Shown here: positions 47,699 through 56,342 of the stretch, one piece after another
Position numbering within the stretch: position 1 is the stretch's first letter
Layout: every line of letters begins with the position of its first letter
Origin: an uncultured Methanobrevibacter sp.
Lineage (GTDB): Archaea > Methanobacteriota > Methanobacteria > Methanobacteriales > Methanobacteriaceae
Assembly (NCBI RefSeq): GCF_902774605.1
Contig: NZ_CACYJE010000002.1
Span: forward strand, 43,914 to 107,913
Reading direction: 5' to 3'
DNA: 64,000 bases
The notes under the pieces: model-generated
What the model was told of the DNA's origin: nothing
Seen by the model: the letters and a program-made list of their open reading frames with translations, nothing else
Database searches by the model: none
Position numbers and translations under genes: made by a program

Positions 47699-48904
47699 TT
47701 AAGTTAAAACTTCACCCTCATTCGCCTTTATCATGAAATATGTGAAGTACAAAATATTGCTGAATTCATATTCTCCACTGTTTTTAACACCTATCGAATT
47801 CAATATGCCGATTTTAATCATTTTTGCTAAGAAATTGCTTAAAACACCCTTTTCATCATCGGACAAATACTCCTCCAATTCAGATTTCTGAAAACTGTAA
47901 ATCTGATGCTTGCCCAATTTCAAAAGAATATTAATGTAATGTTTAGATCCTATTCTATTTAAGTCCGGACGTATCTGTTTGCTTCCAAGTTCATTAGCTG
48001 CATTTAAAACTCCAATTGTTGCAGTTTCCTTTGTTATGATTTCACCATCTGATTTCCAAAATACCGCATCACCAATATGCTGCATCATTAATGGAGATCC
48101 TTGAGAAAACAAAACAAGTAGTTCCAGCGCATCATCTTCACATTTCATCCCCACACTATCAAATGCATTGATGAAAAATTCACGAACATCAGTGTTTTCA
48201 AGACTGCTAATTTCCTCATGGTGGAATATCCTGCCGAATGACAAGTCTTGCAATACAAGATTGTCGAATTTTTCCGGATACCCTGCAAATAAAATATATA
48301 AAGGCAATTCAAATGAGCCGTCAACTTCAATTGTGTCTGCAAATCGTTTATACCAGTTTACAAATTCTTCCTGTTGGGACAATCCGTTGATATCATCAAT
48401 CACCAAAAAGATACAATCGTAATCATCAAACTCATCATTAATCAACTCATTTAATATATAATGAAAACTGGCCACCAAATCTCTTGATGTTTCTTCATCC
48501 GGCTTGAAACGGATTTTAGTGCCCATGAATTCAACGCTTTCAATACTTCCAAACAACCCTTCAAAGTTTCTTTCAAAAAATCCTTTTTCCACATTGTTTA
48601 GGAATGCTTCAAATATAGAAGTTACAAGATTTTCCAGAGAATGCTGACCCTTATTGGAAACATAAATTCCCAAAGCATTTTTATTGTCTTCAAGGTATTG
48701 CTTGACAAATTCTGCAAGAGAAGTTTTACCTATCCCCTTTTTTCCAGTCAAAAAGAAATGCTGCACATCACAGTTACAGGCATTGTTATAATATCTTAAA
48801 ATCTTTTGAATGCTTGCATGTCTTCCTTTAAAAAAATACGGAGAAACTGGCTTACCTGGTTGAAATGGACTTTCACGGTCAATGCTTAAATCAAAGTTCA
48901 TCAT
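47699..48904 (-). CDS. P-loop ATPase with C-terminal winged helix, function unknown
   Basis: A 401-residue AAA/STAND-like ATPase resembling Orc1/Cdc6-type archaeal ATPases. FFKGRHASIQKI (about 24-35) is the pre-Walker box, Walker A is GKKGIGKTS (54-62), and Walker B is IFLVIDDIN (165-173). The last 120 residues look like a winged-helix DNA- or protein-binding domain. The ATG at 48904 follows GGAGGAAT. The frame up to 48991 lacks a good start. It stands alone between repeat copies A and B and runs opposite to the remnant adhesin gene at 49029, so it probably arrived by rearrangement. Defence or regulatory ATPase are both possible. Confidence 0.75.
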   Translation of the reverse strand: MMNFDLSIDRESPFQPGKPVSPYFFKGRHASIQKILRYYNNACNCDVQHFFLTGKKGIGKTSLAEFVKQYLEDNKNALGIYVSNKGQHSLENLVTSIFEAFLNNVEKGFFERNFEGLFGSIESVEFMGTKIRFKPDEETSRDLVASFHYILNELINDEFDDYDCIFLVIDDINGLSQQEEFVNWYKRFADTIEVDGSFELPLYILFAGYPEKFDNLVLQDLSFGRIFHHEEISSLENTDVREFFINAFDSVGMKCEDDALELLVLFSQGSPLMMQHIGDAVFWKSDGEIITKETATIGVLNAANELGSKQIRPDLNRIGSKHYINILLKLGKHQIYSFQKSELEEYLSDDEKGVLSNFLAKMIKIGILNSIGVKNSGEYEFSNILYFTYFMIKANEGEVLT

Positions 48905-49028
48905 TTTATTCCTCCAAAAATCTTTTCTAATTATTAATATATCCAATAAAATATTAAAAAGTTTTGAAAGTGCAACAGTGTGCAAAATCACAAAAGCTTT
49001 ATGAATGAGAGGAACCTATCCAATTTGA

Positions 49029-49151
49029 AAAAAAATCAATAAAAAAAAAGGAATCGGCAAAATCAAGGTTAAAAACCTCAAAAAAGGAAAATACAAAATT
49101 AAAACAAGTTATGAAAAACTCAAAAACACTAATACCCTAACAGTAAAATAA
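49029..49151 (+). pseudogene. C-terminal remnant of an adhesin-like gene
   Basis: From the TGA at 49026 an open frame of 40 codons reads KKINKKKGIGKIKVKNLKKG, continues GKYKIKTSYEKLKNTNTLTV, and ends at a TAA (49149-49151). This is the typical end of the lysine-rich C-terminal module seen in the intact adhesins here: a K-T-N-x-K-G-x-x-K/T-x-x-V/I-x-x-L-K-x-G-x-Y pattern, then a final beta strand. There is no start codon or upstream coding region. The rest of the gene has been lost, apparently when the region now holding the opposite-strand ATPase changed. Confidence 0.75.
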
Positions 49152-49379
49152 AAACACAAACAGATAGACCCCTCACCTAAAAACCCCTTATTCTTTTTTA
49201 TTCAAAGATTATACTATTTTTAAACACAATCCAATCATCATACAATGGAAACTACCACAACCAATAAAAAGTAACCATTCAAACAACAAAAACAATAAAA
49301 ACCAAATAGCCACATTAAAAATAAGGTCTTCACACATCAAAAAAATTCACACAAAATGAAAAAACAGAAAATTTACCCA

Positions 49380-49802
49380 GATATTAACAAAAAAGTATAC
49401 AAATGATACTTCAATAAATAATCAAATACCTTAAAAGTATACAATCAAAAGATCCGAAAAATACACACAAACAAAAAAGACAAACACAAATATTCATATC
49501 ATACACCAAACACAGACAACATAACAAAGACTAAAAACAAAAACAGATAACTTTAAAAAGAAAACACCCCAGAAATTATTTAAAATTAATCAAAAAATAA
49601 AACAAAACCACCATAAAAAAGACAATAATGCAATACCCATACAAGAAAAATTATTAAAAAAAATCAAGTGAAAATCAAGTGATAACAAGTGAAAAAATAC
49701 CTCTGGGAAAATTAAAAAAATACTACAAAAATCGTCAATTAGTAATACTTAGATACTTATCAAAATATATCAAACTTTTGCAACCTCACTTTCTAATAGT
49801 TT
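49380..49802 (+). repeat. Dispersed repeat, copy B
   Basis: Resembles copy C over its whole length: both begin with AAAAAAGTAT near 49390 and 54250, share GCAATAATGCA-like and TACAAGAAAAAT blocks, and end in the CTCTG...ACTACAAAA...AGTAATACTTAGATA core (49701-49755). It matches copy A only in the last ~150 bases. Three CAAGTGA direct repeats lie at about 49664-49692. It ends about 90 bases before the start of the papain-type surface protein. Confidence 0.65.
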
Positions 49803-49893
49803 TTATTCATCACAGTGCAACTTAATTCAACTATTATACCCCAATATAATAAATATTAAGAATAACTACATAATACTGTGGAAATGTGAAATT

Positions 49894-52800
49894 ATGTTAA
49901 AAAATAAATATTTTCTTATAACGCTTCTAATATTTTTATTGTTTATTATCCCTGCAACAAGCGCAAGTGATAATAATACTGATTTAATTGAAATAGACAG
50001 CAGAAATACAATTTCTGACAATACTATTCTAAATGTTAACAACACTGAAGACATCACATCTGTTGATGCTCCCCACAAAGAATTGACAGACAATGACCTT
50101 AAAAATGATTCAATCATTTACTTGACAGATGGGGAATATGACTATAAACAGGAATCCGAACACAGAAACATTACATTTATCGGTGAAGACACATCAAATA
50201 CTATCATCAACGGTAACGGAAGCACTATCCATATAACCGGATTTGTATCATTCAAGAATCTTACCCTGAAAAACATCAGAATCTATGCTCCCGAAAGCCT
50301 GACTGCAGTGAATGTTATTTTCAAAGATTTTAAATATAATCATTCTAAAGACTTTCCAACAGGAATGATTTACAACGGCTACAGTGACAGCAGCAATATC
50401 AATCTGGTGAATTGTACATTTTACAATAACACCCTTTTAGATGCAGGCATTTTAGAAGCATATTACAGCACAGTGAATATTAAAGACTCAAAAATCATTG
50501 ACAACGAAAATGTCGAATCAGATTCATATATAACTTATGGAATAATTTATGCTGAAAAATCAGATTTCAACATTTCCAACTGCGAATTTATCAACAACAA
50601 AGTAGGATCTGCTTCAGGAGTATTGACTTGTGAAAAATCGCCAATCAATATAATCAATTCCAAATTCGTGAACAATACAGCAAAAAGCACACCATGTATT
50701 CGTGTAATTCAGGCTGATGCTTTAATTGATGGTTGTGAATTCATTAACAATACTGGCACATCTACTTACGGATCAGTCTATACATTTAGGGGCAATCTTT
50801 ATATATCCAATTGCGAATTTATAAACAATACTGCAGGGAAAAGAGGTGGATCAATATGTTATACAACTTACGACCTTTTAAATTTCACTGTTAACAATTG
50901 TACATTTTATAATTCAAAAGCAAAGCAAACTGGAGGGTCCATTTATATCTCTTGTGGAAACATCAATTTCAACGATTGTAAGTTTCATAATTCCCAAGCC
51001 GATAGGGGAGGTGCAATATTATTTGAAAATGTATTTGATTATCCATTTCTAATAAACATCACCTCAACTGAGTTTATCAATTGCTCTTCAACATCAAGAG
51101 GTGGAGCAATATATTGTAGCGATTTCCACTCATTAATTGGATTTAATATATCAATAGTTAATGCTAAATCAAAATATGGTGCGGGAATATTCATCAGCTA
51201 TTGTAATTCAACATTCGATAATCTGACCATAACAAATTCATCAAGCATCAATGGAGCTTATTTTCACCAAAATGGAGATTTAAAGTTGATAAACTCACTA
51301 CTCTCATCAAATACTGGTGATTTTGGATCTGCAATATATCTAACAGATATGCGAAATGTGGTAATTGAAAACAATACATTTAAAAATAATAATGCCAGCG
51401 GTTATGGCAGCGCAATTTATATCGTTTCCAACTCAACTCAAGATTTTTCAAAAAATAATTATGAGAGTAATTCAGCGAAAGAAAATAAAACCGTATATGT
51501 CAATTACATTTCATATGATAAGGATAATCTAATAATTATCAGCAGAAATTACACATTTTTCATAGGCAATTATACTGATACTGATTACATCCCTCAGTAT
51601 TACAATTTAGTTGACTTAAATCAGACCACTTCCGTTAAGGACCAGATGGATGAGGGTAACTGCTGGGCTTTTGCCGCAATTGGGGGATTGGAGTCAAATG
51701 TTTTAAAAGCACATAATTTATTACTGGACCTTTCAGAAAACAACATGAAAAACATTGCAAGTAACACATCACCATTCGGCTGGATTTATGAACCAAATTA
51801 TGGAGGATATTCATATACACACATAGGTTACCTTGTAAGCTGGTTAGGTCCCGTTTTGGAAGAGGATGATCCGTATATAGAGATTAGTCGATATTCAAAT
51901 TTGTTTGATAGTGTATTGCACATCCAGAATATTTTAAACATTAAAAGAGATAACTTCACAGATAATGATGAAATCAAAAAAGCGATAATGAAATATGGAG
52001 GAGTAGTATCCGCTATCTATTCAACAAATTCTGTTAAGCAGCATTACAATGAATCCATTTATCCCAATCATGAAATTGTTATTGTAGGTTGGAATGATAC
52101 AATGGAAATACCTAATGCTCCAGGACTGGGAGCATGGATTTGTAAAAACAGTTGGGGCTCTGAGTGGGGAGAAGACGGCTATTTCTATGTTTCATATTAT
52201 GATACCTCCTGCCCTTCAAAATCAGACTTTTTAGGCACATCCGTAATCATATTCAACAGTACAATAAAATACGAGAAAAATTATCAGTACGATCAGGCAC
52301 AAACTGATTTCATCAATACCCCAAATGATACAATATGGTATAAAAACAGATTCAATGCAACCAACAATGAACTTTTAGCAGGAGTATCCACATATTTCAA
52401 GGAAGATAGCTTTTGGAATTTATCAGTTTATGTCAACAATGCTTTAAAATTAAGTAAATCAGGATTTTCAAAATCAGGATACTGGACAATTGAACTCGGA
52501 AAGGTCATCCCATTGGAAATTGGCGATGTTTTTGAAATAGAATTCCAAATCAATCACAATAATGCCAGCGTCCCTATCTGTGAAGGAACAATATACGTCA
52601 ATAAATTTTACAGCGAAAACATCTCATTTATAAGCTTTGACGGTGAAAACTGGACTGACCTCTATGATTATAACTGGGATAACGAAGGAGAAAACACCTT
52701 ACAGGTAGCATGCATCAAAGCATTCACAGTGCTTAACAATGAGTCATTTATGATGCTTTCACATCAAATCGAAAACCACGAAAATTATCTTGAATTAACA

Positions 52801-54033
52801 AATGATTATGCATATACCGATATCGATGAGGAATTTATAAATGGAATTGTCATCGCCAAAGACAATTTCACAATTGACGGACAAGGACATACCATCGACG
52901 GAGCGGGACTTGCAAGAATATTCAACATTACATCAAACAATGTAACCCTGAAAAATATTAATTTCAAGAATGGTAATGCCAATTATGGCGGAGCAATATA
53001 CAATAATGGTAAAACAACCATAGACAACTCCAAATTCACTAACAATAATGCAACTGGAGGCAGTGCAATTAAAACTGAAACCGACATGATTATCAGCAAT
53101 TCTGAATTCATAGGCAATGGTGAAAATTGCATTGATGTTAACATAGGTGCTAAAATAACTTTAGATAATGTTACAAATGATGTTCCATTGGTAAACGATA
53201 CAGTAAGCATGAGTATTCTTGAAGCTAAAGATGTTGTTTACGGTAATTCAGTCAACATCAAAGTTCAGGTAAATAGCAGCACCATATACCCATTGAACAG
53301 TGGTAAAGTGGTTGTTAGAGTTAATAATGTTGAATATTATGCTGATGTAAAAGATGGAATCGCAACACTTGTTATTCCTAAATTAAATGCTGGAACTTAC
53401 AATGCCAATATTACATACATTGACAATAACATCATAAGAGCAGAAATTCCCGTTAATTTCACTGTAAATAAAAAACACATTACAATTAATGCAAAAAATG
53501 CGGCATATACGATTAATTACGGCGGAACCTACAAAGTTAACTTCAAAAGTATAACTGATGGAATCAAAGTAACATTTACACTAAACAGCAAAAAAATTGG
53601 AACTTCCACCATCAAAAAGGGATCTACTTCAATAAAATTAACTGCAAAAATCCTAAAAACTGCAAAAGCCGGTAAAAAGAACATGGTAATTAAAATTGTA
53701 AATAGTAATTACAGTCCAACAAGTAAAACTATCAAAATTACCATCAATAAAGAGAAAACAAAAATAATCGCCAAATCAAAAACATTCAAAAGAACTACAA
53801 AAATCAAAAAATACACAATAATCCTGAAAAACAGCAAAAAAGCAATGAAAAAAGCAATAGTAACCTTAAAAGTTAAAGGTAAAACATACAAAGTAAAAAC
53901 CAACAGCAAAGGCAAAGCAACCTTTAAAATTACCAAATTAACTAAAAAAGGAACTTACAAAGCAGTTATCAAATATAAAGGAAACAACTACTACAATAAA
54001 GCAACCAAAAAAATTAAAATTAAAATCAGATAG
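49894..54033 (+). CDS. Secreted beta-helix protein with papain-like protease and lysine-rich tail
   Basis: A 1379-residue surface protein. Order: signal sequence (1-26, ending ATSASD); a right-handed beta-helix (about 80-540) with repeated NCxFxNNxA and RGGAIxx turns; a C1 (papain-like) protease with oxyanion Gln584, nucleophile Cys590 (EGNCWAFAA), His726 (NHEIVIVGW) and Asn752 (KNSWGSEWGEDGYFYVSYYD), all present; a lectin-like beta domain (about 795-905); a second short beta-helix (about 990-1100); Ig-like repeats; and a basic K-rich tail. Probably acts on peptides or glycoproteins at the wall. It starts at ATG with no strong ribosome binding site and is bounded by repeats B and C. Confidence 0.85.
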   Translation: MLKNKYFLITLLIFLLFIIPATSASDNNTDLIEIDSRNTISDNTILNVNNTEDITSVDAPHKELTDNDLKNDSIIYLTDGEYDYKQESEHRNITFIGEDTSNTIINGNGSTIHITGFVSFKNLTLKNIRIYAPESLTAVNVIFKDFKYNHSKDFPTGMIYNGYSDSSNINLVNCTFYNNTLLDAGILEAYYSTVNIKDSKIIDNENVESDSYITYGIIYAEKSDFNISNCEFINNKVGSASGVLTCEKSPINIINSKFVNNTAKSTPCIRVIQADALIDGCEFINNTGTSTYGSVYTFRGNLYISNCEFINNTAGKRGGSICYTTYDLLNFTVNNCTFYNSKAKQTGGSIYISCGNINFNDCKFHNSQADRGGAILFENVFDYPFLINITSTEFINCSSTSRGGAIYCSDFHSLIGFNISIVNAKSKYGAGIFISYCNSTFDNLTITNSSSINGAYFHQNGDLKLINSLLSSNTGDFGSAIYLTDMRNVVIENNTFKNNNASGYGSAIYIVSNSTQDFSKNNYESNSAKENKTVYVNYISYDKDNLIIISRNYTFFIGNYTDTDYIPQYYNLVDLNQTTSVKDQMDEGNCWAFAAIGGLESNVLKAHNLLLDLSENNMKNIASNTSPFGWIYEPNYGGYSYTHIGYLVSWLGPVLEEDDPYIEISRYSNLFDSVLHIQNILNIKRDNFTDNDEIKKAIMKYGGVVSAIYSTNSVKQHYNESIYPNHEIVIVGWNDTMEIPNAPGLGAWICKNSWGSEWGEDGYFYVSYYDTSCPSKSDFLGTSVIIFNSTIKYEKNYQYDQAQTDFINTPNDTIWYKNRFNATNNELLAGVSTYFKEDSFWNLSVYVNNALKLSKSGFSKSGYWTIELGKVIPLEIGDVFEIEFQINHNNASVPICEGTIYVNKFYSENISFISFDGENWTDLYDYNWDNEGENTLQVACIKAFTVLNNESFMMLSHQIENHENYLELTNDYAYTDIDEEFINGIVIAKDNFTIDGQGHTIDGAGLARIFNITSNNVTLKNINFKNGNANYGGAIYNNGKTTIDNSKFTNNNATGGSAIKTETDMIISNSEFIGNGENCIDVNIGAKITLDNVTNDVPLVNDTVSMSILEAKDVVYGNSVNIKVQVNSSTIYPLNSGKVVVRVNNVEYYADVKDGIATLVIPKLNAGTYNANITYIDNNIIRAEIPVNFTVNKKHITINAKNAAYTINYGGTYKVNFKSITDGIKVTFTLNSKKIGTSTIKKGSTSIKLTAKILKTAKAGKKNMVIKIVNSNYSPTSKTIKITINKEKTKIIAKSKTFKRTTKIKKYTIILKNSKKAMKKAIVTLKVKGKTYKVKTNSKGKATFKITKLTKKGTYKAVIKYKGNNYYNKATKKIKIKIR

Positions 54034-54062
54034 ATGCAACACGCATCTGCTCCTCTTTTTTT
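54032..54062 (+). terminator. Terminator of the papain-type surface protein gene
   Basis: AGATGC and GCATCT form a 6-bp stem with loop AACAC. The left arm overlaps the TAG stop codon (54031-54033). A T-run (54055-54062) follows TCCTC. Intrinsic-type terminator. Confidence 0.65.
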
Positions 54063-54239
54063 CAATTATATCAATCAATAATCTTTAAAATTTTATCACA
54101 TCTCTGATGCTGATTTTGACAAGATAGATAAGATTTTAAGAATCTGTAAAAAAAAATAAATTTTTAATGTTTAAATAAAAATTAAAAGATTCATATAGAT
54201 TTAAATTTTTATGGAATTACAAAAAAGAAATGATATCAA

Positions 54240-54625
54240 TCAATATCCAAAAAAGTATGCACTTGATACTCCAATAAATATCAAAACCTTAGAAATTACA
54301 TGATGAAAAACATTCAAAAATTTTATCAACAATAACAAATAATCAATGATGCAACATCACAAACATTCAAAACCCAAACCCTATTAAATTCCAAATCAAA
54401 ATCCACCCAATATCAAAAGAAATATTAAGATAAATTATTTAAAAATAACCAAAACCGAAAACAACACCACCACAAAAAAGGCAATAATGCATTGTCAATA
54501 CAAGAAAAATCTTTGTAAAAAATCACCCAATTTTTGAGTGATAATCAGCTAAAAAATAGCTCTGAGAAAATTAAAAAATTACTACAAAATCGGCCAGAAA
54601 GTATTACTTAGATAGCTTTTTATAC
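54240..54625 (+). repeat. Dispersed repeat, copy C
   Basis: Third copy, more diverged. It shares ACTACAAAATCG...AGTATTACTTAGATAG with copies A and B and the earlier blocks with B. It contains its own imperfect hairpin, ATCACCCAA...TTGAGTGAT, in the place where A has GCTTGAT...ATCAAGC, so pairing seems kept while sequence changes. No surface-protein gene follows this copy. Confidence 0.6.
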
Positions 54626-54655
54626 TATAAAATAAAATATTATATATGCTAATGC

Positions 54656-54752
54656 AAATAAAATAAAAGTTCATTGAAACGTCCTTTAGGTTGATTCACT
54701 CTATTAATCACTCCATTTAACTAAAACCTAAAGGCATGAACTTATTTTATTT
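54656..54752. repeat. Compound inverted-repeat element (possible MITE or structured RNA)
   Basis: Outer arms AAATAAAATAAAAGTTCAT (54656-54674) and ATGAACTTATTTTATTT (54736-54752) pair almost throughout. Inner arms CCTTTAGGTT (54683-54692) and AACCTAAAGG (54725-54734) pair perfectly. The loop is 32 bases, and an asymmetric internal loop of eight bases against one separates the two stems. A TATA-like AATATTATATATGC (54638-54651) lies just upstream on the plus strand. Not coding. Confidence 0.6.
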
Positions 54753-55157
54753 AATAACTTATTTTTAAAAGACTTTTTTTCAAAGATTATTTTAAAGGAT
54801 TTAATCAAAAAAGTATTACTCATATGAGGGCATAATCCTCCTCAGACATATGCCATTAATCGAAATATGAAACCATTTGCACTACACCATATACCCATAT
54901 TTTAACATGACATCAAAATTGCAATTTGCAAATAGGATTGATTTGAAAATCAAAACATGAAACAAGCAACATTCACATCATTTCATCATTTGCCACAAAG
55001 CAAAAAATGGAACCCGAAAACATGTAAATTTAATGCAATGAATGAATAATTAAAATAAGTCATTAATGAAAAAGTATCATAATGCTGAATCAATATGTTA
55101 AAATAAAAAGAGCAATGAATTAAAATAATATGATGAAACTTTGAAATATAGATGAAC

Positions 55158-55802
55158 TCATATCTTTTTTGAAATTACGTCAAAAATCTTTTTGGCAATC
55201 TCCCTTTTGGACGCCAACGGCACAGTCAAGACATCATCATCAACAATGAGAACCTCATTATTGTCGGATCCGAAATGGCAGTTATCCTTAGAGATATCAT
55301 TGGCAATAACCAAATCAGTGCCTGCATCGGCAATCTGCCTACGGGCACACTCAACAATCTCATCCCTTGAAATGTTGAATTCCGCCTTAAACCCAACCAG
55401 AAAGACACTAGGATTAATCTTTTTAATCTGGCGGATAATCTTGGTAGTCGGCTTCAGATTCAAGAACAATGAACTGGAGGAGTCAATCTTCTTATCTGAT
55501 TTTTTTCTGAATTCAAAATCAGAAACTGCCGCCGCTGAGATGAAAATGTCACAAGATGGAATCAGCTTCAAGATAGCCTCGTTCATCTGGGAGCTTGTCT
55601 CGACGCGAACGACATTGAAAACTGAAGGGATTTCAACACTGACATTAGCCACAACAAGAGTCAAGTCCGCTCCGCGAATATACGCTTCACGAGCAAGGGC
55701 CAAACCCATCTTGCCCGAGGACTTGTTGGTGATTCCCCTCACCGAATCGATGGGCTCATAAGTCCCACCAAGACTTATCAGTATCCTTTTGCCTTTAATA
55801 AT
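55158..55802 (-). CDS. coaB: CoaB domain (phosphopantothenate-cysteine ligase), out of frame with CoaC
   Basis: Ligase half of CoaBC in coenzyme A synthesis. The frame contains the essential N-terminal LISLGGTYEPIDSVRGITNK, AAAVSDF, and VGFKAEFN. Read from 55802 it is about 214 residues, the usual CoaB length, but no ATG, GTG or TTG precedes the LGGTYEPID motif. The GTG at 55742 lies after it and would remove part of the active site. The CoaC frame stops at 55804 in a TGAT overlap with this frame, one base out of register. Either a single-base indel (real or sequencing error) or unusual initiation at ATT 55802/55799 must be assumed. Confidence 0.75.
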   Translation of the reverse strand: MIKGKRILISLGGTYEPIDSVRGITNKSSGKMGLALAREAYIRGADLTLVVANVSVEIPSVFNVVRVETSSQMNEAILKLIPSCDIFISAAAVSDFEFRKKSDKKIDSSSSLFLNLKPTTKIIRQIKKINPSVFLVGFKAEFNISRDEIVECARRQIADAGTDLVIANDISKDNCHFGSDNNEVLIVDDDVLTVPLASKREIAKKIFDVISKKI

Positions 55803-55803
55803 A

Positions 55804-56316
55804 TCAATCCTTTCTGTTTAAATTAATGGTTCTCAATGATTCCAACACAATGTCATCCTTAGACGGGAATTTGGCCTTGCCCTCATCCATCCTGGGCTTG
55901 ATGAATGTGGCTGAACCCTCATCCTTGATCTTTTCAATGTTTTGCCTAATCGCACGATACATTGAATCATGCATTGATGGAACGAAAATGATTGGAGTGT
56001 CATGTCCCTGGGCGGTAATCAGCAATGTTGAAATCGGATCGTCAGCAATCTTGTGAGCAAACTTTGAAATGGTATTGGCTGTTGCCGGAGCAACAAGTAT
56101 CAGGTCCTCCTGAGAATACTTGACATGCTCGATTTTACCGGTCAACCTGGTTACGACCTCTTTTCCTGTTGCAAATTCCATTGCATTCGGATGAATGATT
56201 TCACATGCGGATTCGCTCATGAAACACTTGACCTCGACATCGTTTCTTCTAAACTCACGAGCGAGCTTGATTGATTCGGTAGCTGCAATGCTGCCTGTAA
56301 CGCATAATATAATCAT
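55804..56316 (-). CDS. coaC: CoaC domain (phosphopantothenoylcysteine decarboxylase)
   Basis: FMN-dependent decarboxylase half of CoaBC, 170 residues. CVTGSIAATESIKLAREFRR (FMN site), HPNAMEFATG, LVAPATANTISKFAHKIADD and the substrate-clamp-like PSMHDSMY are all seen. The domain is complete but ends at a TGA exactly where the linker to CoaB would be in the bifunctional protein. CoaC plus the downstream frame sum to about 385 residues, the normal CoaBC length. Confidence 0.85.
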   Translation of the reverse strand: MIILCVTGSIAATESIKLAREFRRNDVEVKCFMSESACEIIHPNAMEFATGKEVVTRLTGKIEHVKYSQEDLILVAPATANTISKFAHKIADDPISTLLITAQGHDTPIIFVPSMHDSMYRAIRQNIEKIKDEGSATFIKPRMDEGKAKFPSKDDIVLESLRTINLNRKD

Positions 56317-56342
56317 AAGAATACACCATAAAAAAAAATAAT

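Larger units (their letters stand above)
48905..49893. other. AT-rich spacer with a gene remnant and repeat copy B
   Basis: Nearly 1 kb without an intact gene. It holds the promoter of the ATPase gene, a 40-codon tail of a lost adhesin-like gene (49029-49151), low-complexity A/C-rich sequence (49152-49380), repeat copy B, and the promoter of the papain-type surface protein. No RNA gene was recognised. Confidence 0.7.
54034..55157. other. Gene-free spacer with repeat copy C and an inverted-repeat element
   Basis: Over 1.1 kb with no ORF of note. It holds the terminator just described, repeat copy C (54240-54625), the ~97-bp inverted repeat (54656-54752), a small hairpin GGCATA...TATGCC (about 54829-54854), and then featureless AT-rich sequence to the end of the coaB frame. 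No tRNA or other known RNA was recognised. Confidence 0.65.

Noticed and set aside
49380..49802. Possible CRISPR array, because of short direct repeats such as CAAGTGA
   Set aside because: Only three 7-base units with uneven spacing and no spacer-repeat pattern. No cas genes in the window.
48905..55157. IS element or transposase to explain the island
   Set aside because: No transposase frame, no flanking target duplication and no canonical terminal repeats around the ATPase. Only the short inverted-repeat element at 54656 could be transposon-like.
55192..55761. A 189-residue plus-strand frame opposite coaB
   Set aside because: The opposite strand encodes conserved CoaB motifs. This frame has none and no promoter-like context.
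55790..55820. Release-factor-type programmed +1 frameshift between coaC and coaB
   Set aside because: A slow TGA is present, but the preceding GAT codon cannot slip well onto ATT and there is no stimulatory Shine-Dalgarno at the right spacing. An indel is simpler.
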